Source: Rugalucina vietnamica (taxonomy: Eukaryota; Mollusca; Bivalvia; Lucinida; Lucinidae). Taken from it: a stretch of 64,000 nucleotides of DNA. The stretch lies in assembly GCA_964017185.1 (NCBI GenBank), contig OZ024869.1, positions 52,664,761 to 52,728,760 on the forward strand, read 5' to 3'. Below, piece by piece: positions 55,266-64,000 of this stretch (position 1 is the stretch's first letter; each line of letters starts with the position of its first letter). The notes under the pieces are model-generated. The model had not been told where the DNA came from. It worked only from the letters and a program-made list of their open reading frames with translations, and ran no database searches. Made by a program: the position numbers and the translations under genes.

Positions 55266-56001
55266 ACCAGGCTATATAGCAGTACAGGTGTCTACATGTT
55301 TAATACAATTATTCAGTGGCTATCTAAACCTTATGATATAAACAGCTGAAACAAGCATTAGAATATCTACATCGGTACGTTGAACCGTCACGATTTGACT
55401 ATTACACAACATGACCGCATGTAATTTAGCCCAACTAAAGTTCGTACGTAAACTGAACATGGACAATAGAACGCGGGATTGCTACCTAGACCCTATGTGT
55501 TTTTGACTAAAAATTGAATACCTCTAACAGACATTACCATATACTGTACCTGCACATCATGACGAAGCAGCTCGGTCCTTTGGTTAAGGCTCGAAATGTC
55601 CCGGAACCGTGTCATAACGAATACCGTGTTACTAGCCGTCATGCGCAGACTGCATGCGCAGTCGTTTTTCTGAAAACCGCCAACGGAAAAAAGTGACAAG
55701 AGTGAAGGTTTCAAGACAAATGCGGTGGTTTCTGTATTTTTTTTTATTTTGAGCAATAAAAAAGGGTAATGCGGTGGGTCTGAAAGAGATGCGGCGGGGC
55801 CTGAGAAACATTTATATTTTTTTTTTTGGCCTTATACTCACTTTTTGTAACGGATCGATTGCCTTTGTACAGGATCACAAAAACGCTTGAAAAATTCAAA
55901 TATCGCGGAATTCTACGATGTTGAGCCCGCCATTTTTCCGCAAGATCGCGGAAAAGCGCGATGTTGGCAACATCGCGGTATTCAGCGAGTTTCCCTGACT
56001 G

Positions 56002-56146
56002 AATTGTGGGTACACCTAAGAACCGCCTCATGTTTTGGAGCAAAAATAAGAAAAATAGGTATACCCCTGGATATCCCAGTTTTTCTATATGAAAGAGGGG
56101 TATACGGGGGTATTCATTACATGGACATGTTTTCCTGATGATATAT
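56002..56146 (+). mobile_element. Family B copy 8, right half
   Basis: AATT then GTGGGTACACCTAAGAACCG, a deleted inner hairpin, GGAGCAAAAATAAGAAAAAT, GGTATACCCCTGGATATCCC and TTACATGGACATGTTTTCCT. Confidence 0.88.
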
Positions 56147-56163
56147 TTTTAGCATAGTATATA

Positions 56164-56373
56164 CAGTTCAACCTCATTATAACGCTATCTTTGGGTCTAT
56201 AGGAGCAGACCGTGTTGTAAGTGAAACAGTGTTCTAATGAGGTTATTTACTACAGACATATAGCAAACTAACCAATTGGAGAGCCATGTTATATTGAAAA
56301 CGATATTAAAACCATGGCTGTGTTATATTGAAAACCACATTACAACAAGGCGAGTTATAATGATGTTGAAGTG
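56164..56373. mobile_element. pogo-like MITE (family E), copy 1
   Basis: Ends CAGTTCAACCTCATTATAAC and GTTATAATGATGTTGAAGTG, with TA at 56,162-56,163 and 56,374-56,375. No ORF. Confidence 0.82.
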
Positions 56374-56560
56374 TACATGCAGTGTCATTTAAAAGGAGGT
56401 CTTTATATCAGGTTTCAATCATTCTTACTCTTGACCTTCATGTACAAGATGATAAATTTAATTCTTGTCAGGAGAAAACCTTCTTCATTGACTTGTATCA
56501 AACTTGAAACGAGAAAACCTGTATTCTGGAGTTTTCAGTCCTGAGTGGGAAAACAACATT

Positions 56561-56798
56561 TGAGTCTGTGCGTGAGAAAACCAACAATTTGGGGTTTGGA
56601 CCAGGTCTGACACAAACCAGCCTGTACAGTCACAGAAGATGGCTAGAGGCTGGAAATTGTTTATTTAGAAAGTAGAGAAATTGTACTATCAGAGTAGTGC
56701 AAACAAAGGCGCTGATCAGCTTCGCAGTTTCTGCGAAGCTGATCTGCATCTTTGTTTTCGCCTATGCAGATTGTTGGTTTTTCCCATGCGGTGGCTCA
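56561..56798 (-). mobile_element. Family A foldback MITE
   Basis: Left end TGAGTCTGTGCGTGAGAAAA, right end TTTTTCCCATGCGGTGGCTC. Perfect palindrome AGCTTCGCAGTTTCTGCGAA. Confidence 0.87.
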
Positions 56799-56837
56799 AA
56801 CAGACTTGCAGTCAGCAATGGCTTCAAGCTTGTTAAA

Positions 56838-57003
56838 TAAAGTTGGTTGGTTAATTGTGTGTTTTATGTCCCATTCAACGAAGGTCATATGGAGACATCC
56901 GACCCGGCCAGTGAAATATAAGACTGGAGAAGCAGAGGATCTAACACCAGGTCCCTTGGTTTGCAAGGTGAGTGACTTAACCACTATGCCACTGAGGGCC
57001 GAA
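56838..57003 (-). mobile_element. SINE type IV, tRNA-derived
   Basis: Minus strand head GGCCCTCAGTGGCATAGTGG, B box region GGTGTTAGATCC, then GATGTCTCCATATGACCTTC and GGGACATAAAACACAC. Confidence 0.7.
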
Positions 57004-57315
57004 GGAAGTTTTGTGGTTATATAGTATACTTTGCAGTAAAACAGTCTGCTGCATGGCTCACGGTGAGACTGCATTTTCTTGTGATGATATGATTGGCCTT
57101 TTGCTAAGATGATTAATATGCACTAATATGTCGGGGTTCGCATGTAGAATATAAATCCTGATTTGCTGCCTTTATTATTCATGCTGTTCATGGTACAGTA
57201 TGACAAATTAACAGCGCATATTACAACATTTGCAGACATTGGTACATAAAATAACTTGCAAACACATATATAGCTAGGCAATTAGGTTATTGTATAGGTG
57301 GCAATTTTAATGTTA

Positions 57316-57501
57316 CAGGGCAACCTCATTAGAACACTATCATTGGGGTCCATGAAAACAGATCATAATATAAGTGAATCATGTTATAATGAGGTTATTT
57401 ACAATATACATATAGCAAAATAATAATTTTGGGAGCAATGACATGGTCATGTTATATTAAAAAAACACTATAATGGGAGGTAATACAATGAGGTTGGACT
57501 G
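57316..57501. mobile_element. Family E MITE, copy 2
   Basis: Ends CAGGGCAACCTCATTAGAAC and CAATGAGGTTGGACTG, with TA on both sides (57,314-57,315 and 57,502-57,503). Confidence 0.8.
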
Positions 57502-57503
57502 TA

Positions 57504-58410
57504 ATATCTTTGGGACCTCAGAATCCGGAGTTCTATACTCACCACGGTGCTCAGCCTCATTATATTGGTACTAAACACTTTAGGCAAAATCTGTAGCATC
57601 GCAGTAGTAGTCTGCACTTTAATTTGGAAACTGGAGCTTTAATTTAGTCCTTAATCAGCTTATAAACTATTGGGCATTTCATTGGCGGACCTCGGGTCTT
57701 ACTTTTGAATTAGCAGCATTTCATTGGTACTAAGCACTCGATTTAGCAAGCTTTATGAAAAGCGGATACTTGTTCTATATTTTTCATGTGGTTTTGCTTG
57801 TGTTCTTTTATGATTTATTGAATATTGAATGATTTTATTAAATGAACTCTTTCTATGGTGAACATGTATCTATTTTATGCTTTCTTTTTATCTGAGATAT
57901 GGGTCAAGGTCTTTTCAACTGTTGCATATCTATATATTGATGTACTATAGCAGAACATATTGCTAAACTATAGTGCGACAGTAAAAATCCAGATAATGTG
58001 TGTATTTGTTGATAAATGAGTGACAATATATTTTGCTTATTTCTCTAGAAAAATTAGTGTTATGGATGTTCACATGAATTGATTAAGCAGGTCAATTGCA
58101 ACAAATACCCACAAAAAATAATTTATGGAGAATCAACTAATCTTCATTTATCATCAAAAAGGGGCCTTATCTGGATGTCTCCTTGTGGAAATGCAAAGTA
58201 GGAATTTTGATCAGGCTGCTCAGTAGGAACACGACAAAAGCCACCTGATCTTGAGCATGTAGTATAGTATTGATTAGCGTTCTAACACGTTGTGGTTTAT
58301 TAGGAATATTTTTGCTGTGTCTGGATTTTTAACGTTTGTCGTCTAGTATTAGCCCAATTTCGGGTATGTTTATTATACCTATACCTCGACTTCATGCTTC
58401 GATGAGCTCT
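57504..58410. other. Stretch upstream of the candidate first exon, nothing recognised
   Basis: No shared repeat and no supported gene. A TATATATA run at 58,412-58,421 lies about 30-40 bp upstream of the ATG at 58,451, a possible but weak core promoter signal. Confidence 0.3.
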
Positions 58411-58450
58411 AATATATATATACATGTCATGACGACATGTTGCAGACAAA

Positions 58451-58580
58451 ATGAGTGTCGAAAAGTTGGAAGTTTTGGAGGATTTAATGAGTGAAATTTT
58501 AAATGTGAGTGAAAAAGATATTGATTCCGACTCAGATACTCTTGGAATTAAAGAGACACGGGATGGTAAAGAAAATAAGG
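58451..58580 (+). CDS. Candidate first coding exon of a plus-strand host gene
   Basis: ATG at 58,451 follows an in-frame TGA nine codons upstream. The 43 codons start MSVEKLEVLEDLMSEILNVS and end KETRDGKENK. The exon then runs into the donor AAGG/GTATGT at 58,581, leaving one G (phase 1). The peptide is acidic, with an amphipathic-looking start and a DSDSD stretch, and has the codon pattern of a real exon rather than repeat DNA. I do not recognise the family. A possible next exon begins at 58,961 after TTCTTTCTATAG. In phase it would add 14 residues and then stop at 59,004, so either the product is a 57-residue protein or the true next exon lies beyond the window. The exon at 40,881 ends in the same phase. 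Confidence 0.5.
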
Positions 58581-59051
58581 GTATGTCATATTTGTGTATT
58601 TCATGACAGTCGTAATTGTAAAGCAATACCCATTTTATAATGCCCTTGTTAGGTATATTTAGGTACAGTATATAGAGTTTAGATATATAGTGTTCTACTT
58701 TTTGTTTTCGTGTCACGGATTTTATGTAGTGACACAAATAAAAGATACAATTTTATAATATTACTATATAGAATCAATAAGATTTACGGTGCAGCTTCTA
58801 GATATAGATATCCCTGCAAGTCTGTCTATTGATTAAAATACAAACTTGCACAATCTAATTATGCAAAGTAAATTGCATTGAAAAAACAAACAAAAACATA
58901 TTAAAAGAAAAAGCAAACAAACTGTAGATGCATGAAAATCAACAACAATTCTTTCTATAGAAGGCACTAAAGGCTCAGCTAGTAAAATATACTCATCAAA
59001 ATAAGCTTAGCACCATTTTTTTTTAAAAGTACAGTTTGTAAGTCCAATATA
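58581..59051. other. Putative intron, possible short terminal exon at 58,961-59,004
   Basis: The donor GTATGT at 58,581 and the acceptor CTTTCTATAG at 58,951-58,960 are compatible. Nothing else is recognised. Confidence 0.25.
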
Positions 59052-60399
59052 CAGGGCAACACTATCTTTGGGGCCCCTGGAAACAGACTGTGTTATAAGT
59101 GAAACTGTGTTATACAGGACAGACCCGCTATACCGCGCCTTGAATTAACGCGGTGTTGGATATAACGCGAGGGCACCTTGGATCCCAAAATTTCGCCCAC
59201 CCACTTTAAATTTGAGAAAAAAAAATCGTGGCGACGCGAAGGCGCCGTTTTACCCTTATATATTCCTTTATTGTATTACAGTTTAAGGCGTTTATGTGCG
59301 GATGAATTCACTGTGAAAAAGATCGTTTGCAGGAAATTCAACAAGGTTCAGTTTTCTTACAGTTTCTCTTTATGGTACTCGAGAGAAAAAAATAAAAGCA
59401 GTTGTCAGGCGTTTGCCAAGGTGCTATTTTCTAACAGTTTCTCTATATTATACATTCAGAACAATTAATGTTAATTATCTTTTGCATATTTAAAACTAAA
59501 AGAACAGGTTTTCTTATAGAAAGCATAATGTGTTTACGAACCGTGTCGGCTGCGTGTATATTCAAGAGTGATAATTGCCATGTCAGTAATTTTTAGACTT
59601 ACACAATCCACCGTTCGCGAAGCGTGGATGACACATTGTTTTCTTAAGATAAGCCATAAAAGTTGTGAAAATAAGCCCAATGAGCTGGGGGATTATCGAT
59701 AGACCGTAACGAGACCGTAAACACAGGTTGCTGTAGGCTATATGCAACGTTGCTCATTTTCGACGGCGACACAAACCAAAGATTGTCTAAGCATTGGGAC
59801 ACCTATATCTTGTATAATTCTATCCGATCAGAAAATTCAATCAAGAAAGGGGAATTAAAATAACTGTAAATACGGTATCGGCAAAAGACTCTTGTCCGCG
59901 TTAAATATCCGGGTGCGCCAATAAGTCAAAGGCGGAACTCTACAATACAACAGCAACATAAGCCCGGTGTCATGGACGCTCTTTTCACATAAAATCGTAC
60001 GTTGTAAATAAACAAATTTTATCATTGTAGATCGTTTTTAACTGATAAAACTGTGGAACACGCAATACTTCACTTTTGTTTATTCCATTTTACAAGGACT
60101 CTGCGATAAACCGCCAAGCTCGGTTAAGCCAATACACACGTCGTATAGGTTCCCCACCCACCAATACACTACAGAAACTGCGATCAGCCTGGTCCGACTC
60201 AGTAGATTTGCATTACGCGCCTCACCTATAACGCGCATGCGACTTGTGGACCCCGACCAGGGCGTTATAACGGGTCTGAAGTGTAATGATGTTATTTACA
60301 ATAGATATTTAGCAAAATAATCATTTTGGGAGCCATGGTATGGCTGTGTTATATTGAAAACTGCACTATAGTGAGGTGTGTTATAACGAGGTTGAACTG
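59052..60399. mobile_element. Family E MITE, copy 3, split by a nested pogo-like element
   Basis: The outer ends CAGGGCAACACTATCTTTGG and ATAACGAGGTTGAACTG carry TA at 59,050-59,051 and 60,400-60,401. The MITE body (59,052-59,114 and 60,286-60,399) closes over the insert exactly as in copies 1 and 2. Confidence 0.85.
59115..60283. mobile_element. pogo-like non-autonomous element, 1,169 bp (family F)
   Basis: Ends CAGGACAGACCCGCTATACC and, read inverted, CACTTCAGACCCGTTATAAC. TA at 59,113-59,114 and 60,284-60,285. Internal GTTTTCTTACAGTTTCTCT and TTTTCTAACAGTTTCTCT are a short direct repeat. No transposase. A relic lies at 54,480-55,265. Confidence 0.82.
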
Positions 60400-60532
60400 T
60401 ATTTAAAGTTTATAAACAAACTGCTGCTATCATAAAAAAAAACTTGATTTGGTGAATAACAAAGCAATAACTGGTTTTGAAAATATTAAGTTGAAACATG
60501 CAAAATTGCATTGTATGTATGAACAAAACAAA

Positions 60533-60577
60533 ACAAAAAAAAAAAAAAAAAAAACAAAAAAAAAAAAAAAAAAAAAA
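60533..60577. repeat. Interrupted poly(A) tract
   Basis: About 45 bp of A with two single C interruptions. 60,402-60,817 otherwise holds nothing recognised. Confidence 0.9.
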
Positions 60578-60817
60578 CACACACAGCAGTTTGCAGCAAT
60601 CCATGTTGCTTTAAGATTCTGACTGCATATTACAATCATTGATACGAAATCTTTCACAGGTCATAATACATATACTTTTGAACGTTTCCACCAATATCTT
60701 TGAAAAAGAAACATCTTTTTTTTGTCAAATATTGACAAAAATTCATTTTAGACTTAAACAATAATTTCAAGAGAAAATAAAAATGAGTTCAGGATACCCG
60801 TGACTTTTTTGTGGATT

Positions 60818-60890
60818 TCCAGACATGACTGTATAATAGCTGCACTTGTTGCAACCCTTTCCAGAGTCCTTTCTTTCCCCATGTGGTGCA
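60818..60890. repeat. Exact 73-bp direct repeat, first copy
   Basis: TCCAGACATGACTGTATAAT...CCATGTGGTGCA, identical to 61,121-61,193. Confidence 0.93.
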
Positions 60891-61009
60891 TTGCAAAGGA
60901 TTCTCACATTTTTTCAGCAAAAAGTAATAGTGCATTTGCTTTTGAAGTCGGTATATAGTATATATAACGAATTAAGGGCTTAACGACAGCGTTAAGCTAA
61001 CAAAGTTTT

Positions 61010-61193
61010 GAACAACTGGGCCCTGGATTTGAACCCTCCGTGCTGGGTTACTATACTGTGTCCTCAAGCAAGACACATTTGCTTTCTAAAGTGCTGGTTA
61101 ACCAGAAAGTGGCAGCTCTGTCCAGACATGACTGTATAATAGCTGCACTTGTTGCAACCCTTTCCAGAGTCCTTTCTTTCCCCATGTGGTGCA
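61010..61193 (+). mobile_element. SINE type III remnant containing the second 73-bp repeat copy
   Basis: GAACCCTCCGTGCTGGG (B box relic), TGTGTCCTCAAGCAAGACAC, GTGCTGGTTAACCAG, then TGTCCAGACATGACTG running into the duplicated 73 bp (61,121-61,193). Confidence 0.6.
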
Positions 61194-61284
61194 CAAAGTT
61201 CGGTCTACCAAGTTCAGTAAACTTATTTCAAATTGACAACTGCCCGTTTTAATTATTTTTTTGCTCTGAGGCTAATTATTAATT

Positions 61285-62470
61285 CACCTGAGCTTAAAAA
61301 CTCCCCAGGTGAGCTTACGATATACCCATTATCCGTTTTCATCCCTTCCTACGCTGTTGTACATCGGTCAGTCATCAACATCATCCTTCCACAATTTCAG
61401 AGATCCCCTCTGAAACTGCTTGGCATATGAGCCGCCTCGTGGGAAAACCAACAATGTGGTTTCCGACCAGGTCTGACACAAACCGACCTGTACAGTCACA
61501 GAAAAGAGCTAGAAGCTTGAAATTTTGGATTTAAGTAGAAGAGGAACTGTACTATCTGAGTAGCAAAAACAAAGGCGCTGATCAGCTTCGCAGTGACTGC
61601 GAAGCTGATCTGCGCCTTTGTTTTTGCCTAGGCAGATTGCTTGTTTTCCCATGTGGCGGCTCATATTAAAGCAGAATTTTATGTGAAATCTCCATGATTA
61701 GGGCAATACAATTTTGTATGCAGCCCATGTATTTGAATGCGAAAAAGCTGTGACGGTCACCATGCTCAAAAGTCTCATTCTTAACCAGTGGTCCAGCCAT
61801 CACAAAACTCAGTATCTGTCACTCTGGCCAATAGTACATGTGCCATAGATTATTAAAATGATGAGGCTATGATGACCTTGACCTATTTTAAGGCAGTGTC
61901 AGTTTTGGTACATGTAGATGACTAATGGAGTCAATGAAGGTATATTGCTGATTAAGGTCAAGGTCATTTTTTTGACCTTGGCTCAATGTCATTTACAAAT
62001 GACAGGAAGTTTTTGAGACCTGAAAGTTGGTAGATGCAGACATTTTATGGGAGTTGATGGTGTGTGAGTATTCATGGTCAAGGTCAGCTCTTGGCCTTGA
62101 ACCAAGGTCTTCTGCAGTTTATTTTTTCTCTGAAATCACTTCTCCACATTAACCGGATTTTATTTGTAAGGTTTAAGGAAATGAAAATTTGATAATGTTA
62201 TGCTGGTTGTCTGTCCAATCTGGCTGCTGTGCCCATGTATGGTAAAAGCTTTTGGGGTGTTATTTCATTGAAACTTGGAATATAGTATTGGGGACTCTTT
62301 TCCATCCTTGTGTATACAAGTTATGACCTTTGATTGACCTTGACCTATTTAACAGCAAGATCGAATTCAGTCACATAGCCTTTTCATTGGGAAAAAAAGT
62401 TATTTCTTCCAAGACCAAATTTTAGGCGAGTGTTTTCAGGACCGTTCATCCTCCCACATTGTTTTGCTTC
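61285..62470. repeat. Diverged family I region
   Basis: TTCACCTGAGC...CCCAGGTGAGCTTACGATAT opens it, and CCCTCTGAAACTGCTTGGC follows. After the nested family A copy it resumes with TTTTATGTGAAATCTCCATG. Further blocks of TGACCTTGACCTATTT and CCCATGTATGGTAAAAGC recur through 62,350. Confidence 0.7.
61428..61663 (-). mobile_element. Family A foldback MITE inserted in the family I repeat
   Basis: Ends TGAGCCGCCTCGTGGGAAAA and TTTTCCCATGTGGCGGCTCA. Near-perfect palindrome. TA lies at 61,426-61,427 and 61,664-61,665. Removing the element plus one TA restores the spacing of the family I sequence CTTGGC...AAAGC, which shows that TA is the duplicated target. Confidence 0.93.
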
Positions 62471-62584
62471 ATGAATAGGTTAGACAGTCATGACACGATA
62501 CAGGAAAAATAATTAAATAAATTGAGGAGACAATAAAATTTCAAAGTTGAAGAAGCAAGGTTGAAGAAGCGTGATCATGCAAGA

Positions 62585-62811
62585 TGAGCCTCAATGTCAG
62601 AGAACCAGTCTTCTGGGATTCAGACCAGGTATGACACAAACCAGCCTGTATGTCCACAGAAGAAGGCTGGAAGCTTAAAATTTCTGATTTAAGGAGAAGA
62701 GGACTTGTACTATCTGAGAAGCGAAAACAAACATGCTGATAAGCTTTGCAGTAATGATCTGCACATTTGTTTTTGCATAGGCAATAATGAAATTTCTCAT
62801 GACAATGCTCA
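62585..62811 (-). mobile_element. Family A foldback MITE, palindrome partly deleted
   Basis: Left end TGAGCCTCAATGTCAGAGAA, right end AATTTCTCATGACAATGCTC. The palindrome is reduced to TGATAAGCTTTGCAGTAATG. Confidence 0.8.
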
Positions 62812-63851
62812 GAAGGCTCCTTGTTAGAATTCAGATGTCTGATGCTTTGAATTAACCCATCTTTGACGAATGGATGTTTCCATCATTATCATTTGGGTGA
62901 GTCCACTTTCAATTTTAGGGGCTGCAGCTAGGAGTGATTTTATTTTTTATTTGCCTCTTTTTTTTCTGACGAAAATCTTCGCCTAAGCAAACAGAATAGC
63001 CCCAGATGGGACGTCGGGTTTTGGGGCATCACTTCTGGGGCCATACTGTTTGCCTATGTCCCATAAAAAGGACTCGAGGCTTATATCAATTAATTGGGGT
63101 GTTGTGCAAGGTAATTTTAAACAGAGTTCATGCAACTTTTTTATAATAACATTTTAAAAGTGCTAGTGACTGGTACATGAACCAATATAATAATAATTAT
63201 AACTATATTAATGAAGAACAACAGTAAACAAGGCCAAAACAAAAAAAACAACAAAACAATTAAACAAAAAAAAAAATTACAAAGAAACAAACACTGTTGA
63301 TGGCAGGCTGTTTGCAAAGCGAGCAACCAGAGATTGTCCAGGACGTTTGTTATCCACATTTATCTATTTCTATATAATTCTAAACCCTCTTTCCGTCTGC
63401 TGGATGTTTTGCTTATTTTTTCCTGTTAATGGGAAAAATATGTATATTATTTCAGGTAATCTGCCTCCAACATGACCCATTATTGTTAGCTTAAAATGTA
63501 GTAAATTAAGAAATGCATGTTAAATACTATATATAGTTGCAGTTTATTTGTTTGTACAAAATGTAGAGCAAAGTTTCGCAAGTTTGTGGTATGCCAGAAA
63601 TGTAGTGCATTTTTATTTTATTTTTATTTTTCAAATTTGTCATGCTATGAAATGGAGGACCTTTTTTTATACGCTTTAAAAACAAATTAATTCACAAGGA
63701 GCAAGGGTAGTGTCAGCCCCCTGGACAAAAAGGAGAATCAAACAGGTCTAGGACCCTAAATCAGTTAAATCATATTGTATTAGAAAACAATGGTTGCTAT
63801 TCATGTTTTTTCTCAACTGTAAAGTGACCCTTTAAAAGTGGACCTTTCAAA
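62812..63851. other. Intergenic stretch, nothing recognised
   Basis: AT-rich. TATTATTTCAG then GTAATC near 63,460 is acceptor-like but is followed by an early stop. No shared repeat. Confidence 0.35.
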
Positions 63852-64000
63852 TGAGCTGTTGCTTAAAAAAAAACAATCTGCCTGCATGTCCGAAAACAAA
63901 GACGCATATCAGCTTCGTAGTGAAGCTGTGCCTTTGTTTTCGCTACATGGATAGTACAGTTTCTCTACTTTCTAAATTCAAAACTTCCAGCCTCTAGCCA
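63852..64000 (+). mobile_element. Family A foldback MITE, cut by the window edge
   Basis: TGAGCTGTTGC, a shortened palindrome (ATCAGCTTCGTAGTGAAGCT) and TTTTCGCTACATGGATAGTA. The right end lies outside. Confidence 0.8.

Larger units (their letters stand above)
53582..55831. mobile_element. PIF/Harbinger-type non-autonomous element, 2,250 bp, TTA duplication
   Basis: Ends begin GGCCAAAAAAAATAA and share TGTTTCTCAGGCC about 22 bp inside at both sides. Subterminal GATGCGGGCGGC is answered by GCGGTGGG-type blocks in the right end. TTA at 53,579-53,581 and 55,832-55,834 fits the three-base target of this superfamily. The interior holds a type I SINE relic and a large relic related to the pogo-like element at 59,115. 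No transposase ORF. Confidence 0.82.
45079..56001. mobile_element. 10.9-kb non-autonomous element or composite with terminal inverted repeats, inserted in family B
   Basis: The left end CAGTCAGGGAAACTCGCTGA, then ATACCGCGATGTTG, is repeated inverted at 55,966-56,001. AATT borders both ends (45,075-45,078 and 56,002-56,005) and may be a 4-bp duplication, though its self-complementarity leaves the exact border open. Excising it rejoins the two halves of a family B copy within the conserved ACATAGATTGTGGG motif. Inside are two long diverged inverted arms (about 45,220-46,640 and 50,590-52,760), tRNA-like sequences, SINEs of types I-IV, fragments of families B and I, and a 2.25-kb nested element. 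No transposase ORF was seen. Confidence 0.75.

Noticed and set aside
58300-58737. 145-codon minus-strand frame over the candidate exon
   Set aside because: It is the shadow of the plus-strand exon. The plus strand has start, upstream stop and donor signals; the minus frame has none.
63455-63475. Exon beginning after TATTATTTCAG
   Set aside because: All useful phases stop within a few codons and no donor follows. GGTAATCTGCCTC also occurs at 40,527, suggesting repeat origin.
872-64000. CRISPR-like array from the regularly recurring GATCAGCTTCGC palindromes
   Set aside because: Spacing is irregular, orientation is mixed and each palindrome is embedded in a 235-bp element. The window is eukaryotic.

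Overview
This is animal nuclear DNA: AT-rich and dominated by transposable elements. There are no bacterial-style operons, ribosome binding sites or densely packed genes. It holds several families of tRNA-headed SINEs, a two-ORF APE-type LINE whose ORF1 carries an SGNH-hydrolase domain, many short foldback DNA elements, minisatellites and long A/T tracts. Together these fit a marine invertebrate, most likely a bivalve or other mollusc. That assignment is an inference from repeat style, not from a marker gene.

Layout. 1-9.7 kb: a tandem hairpin repeat, a SINE with a clean 14-bp target duplication, a roughly 460-bp tandem array (2.4-5.3 kb), a roughly 147-bp tandem array (5.9-6.6 kb) and a 739-bp inverted-repeat element. 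10.9-21.4 kb: a LINE on the minus strand with both ORFs open (802 and 1,196 codons), flanked by a 9-bp direct repeat and carrying several younger DNA elements only in its non-coding parts. 22-36 kb: foldback elements, three minisatellites (24.7-26.2, 28.9-30.3, 34.9-35.8 kb) and a hAT-type element with a perfect 8-bp target duplication. 36-45 kb: more foldback elements, nested insertions and a candidate host first coding exon (40,881-41,046, plus strand). 45.1-56.0 kb: one 10.9-kb structure with terminal inverted repeats that splits a known foldback element in two. It contains long diverged inverted arms, tRNA-like sequences, SINEs and a nested PIF/Harbinger-type element. 56-64 kb: pogo-like elements, one nested in another, a second candidate first coding exon (58,451-58,580, plus strand), an exact 73-bp duplication and more foldback elements.

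Two foldback families dominate. Family A (about 235 bp, ends TGAGCCGC, TA target duplication) has about 25 copies and family B (about 290 bp, central hairpin around AGATTGTGGGTACAC) about 11. Paired changes in the hairpin arms of family A, and in at least one copy of family B, keep the palindromes intact although their sequence differs between copies.

How the parts work together: the LINE ORF1 and ORF2 are the only clear protein genes. ORF2 supplies endonuclease and reverse transcriptase, and the SINEs presumably use such machinery in trans. No transposase gene is visible, so every DNA element here looks non-autonomous. The two candidate exons both end in phase 1 after a G and could be alternative first exons of one plus-strand gene whose body lies beyond the right edge. 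This is unproven.
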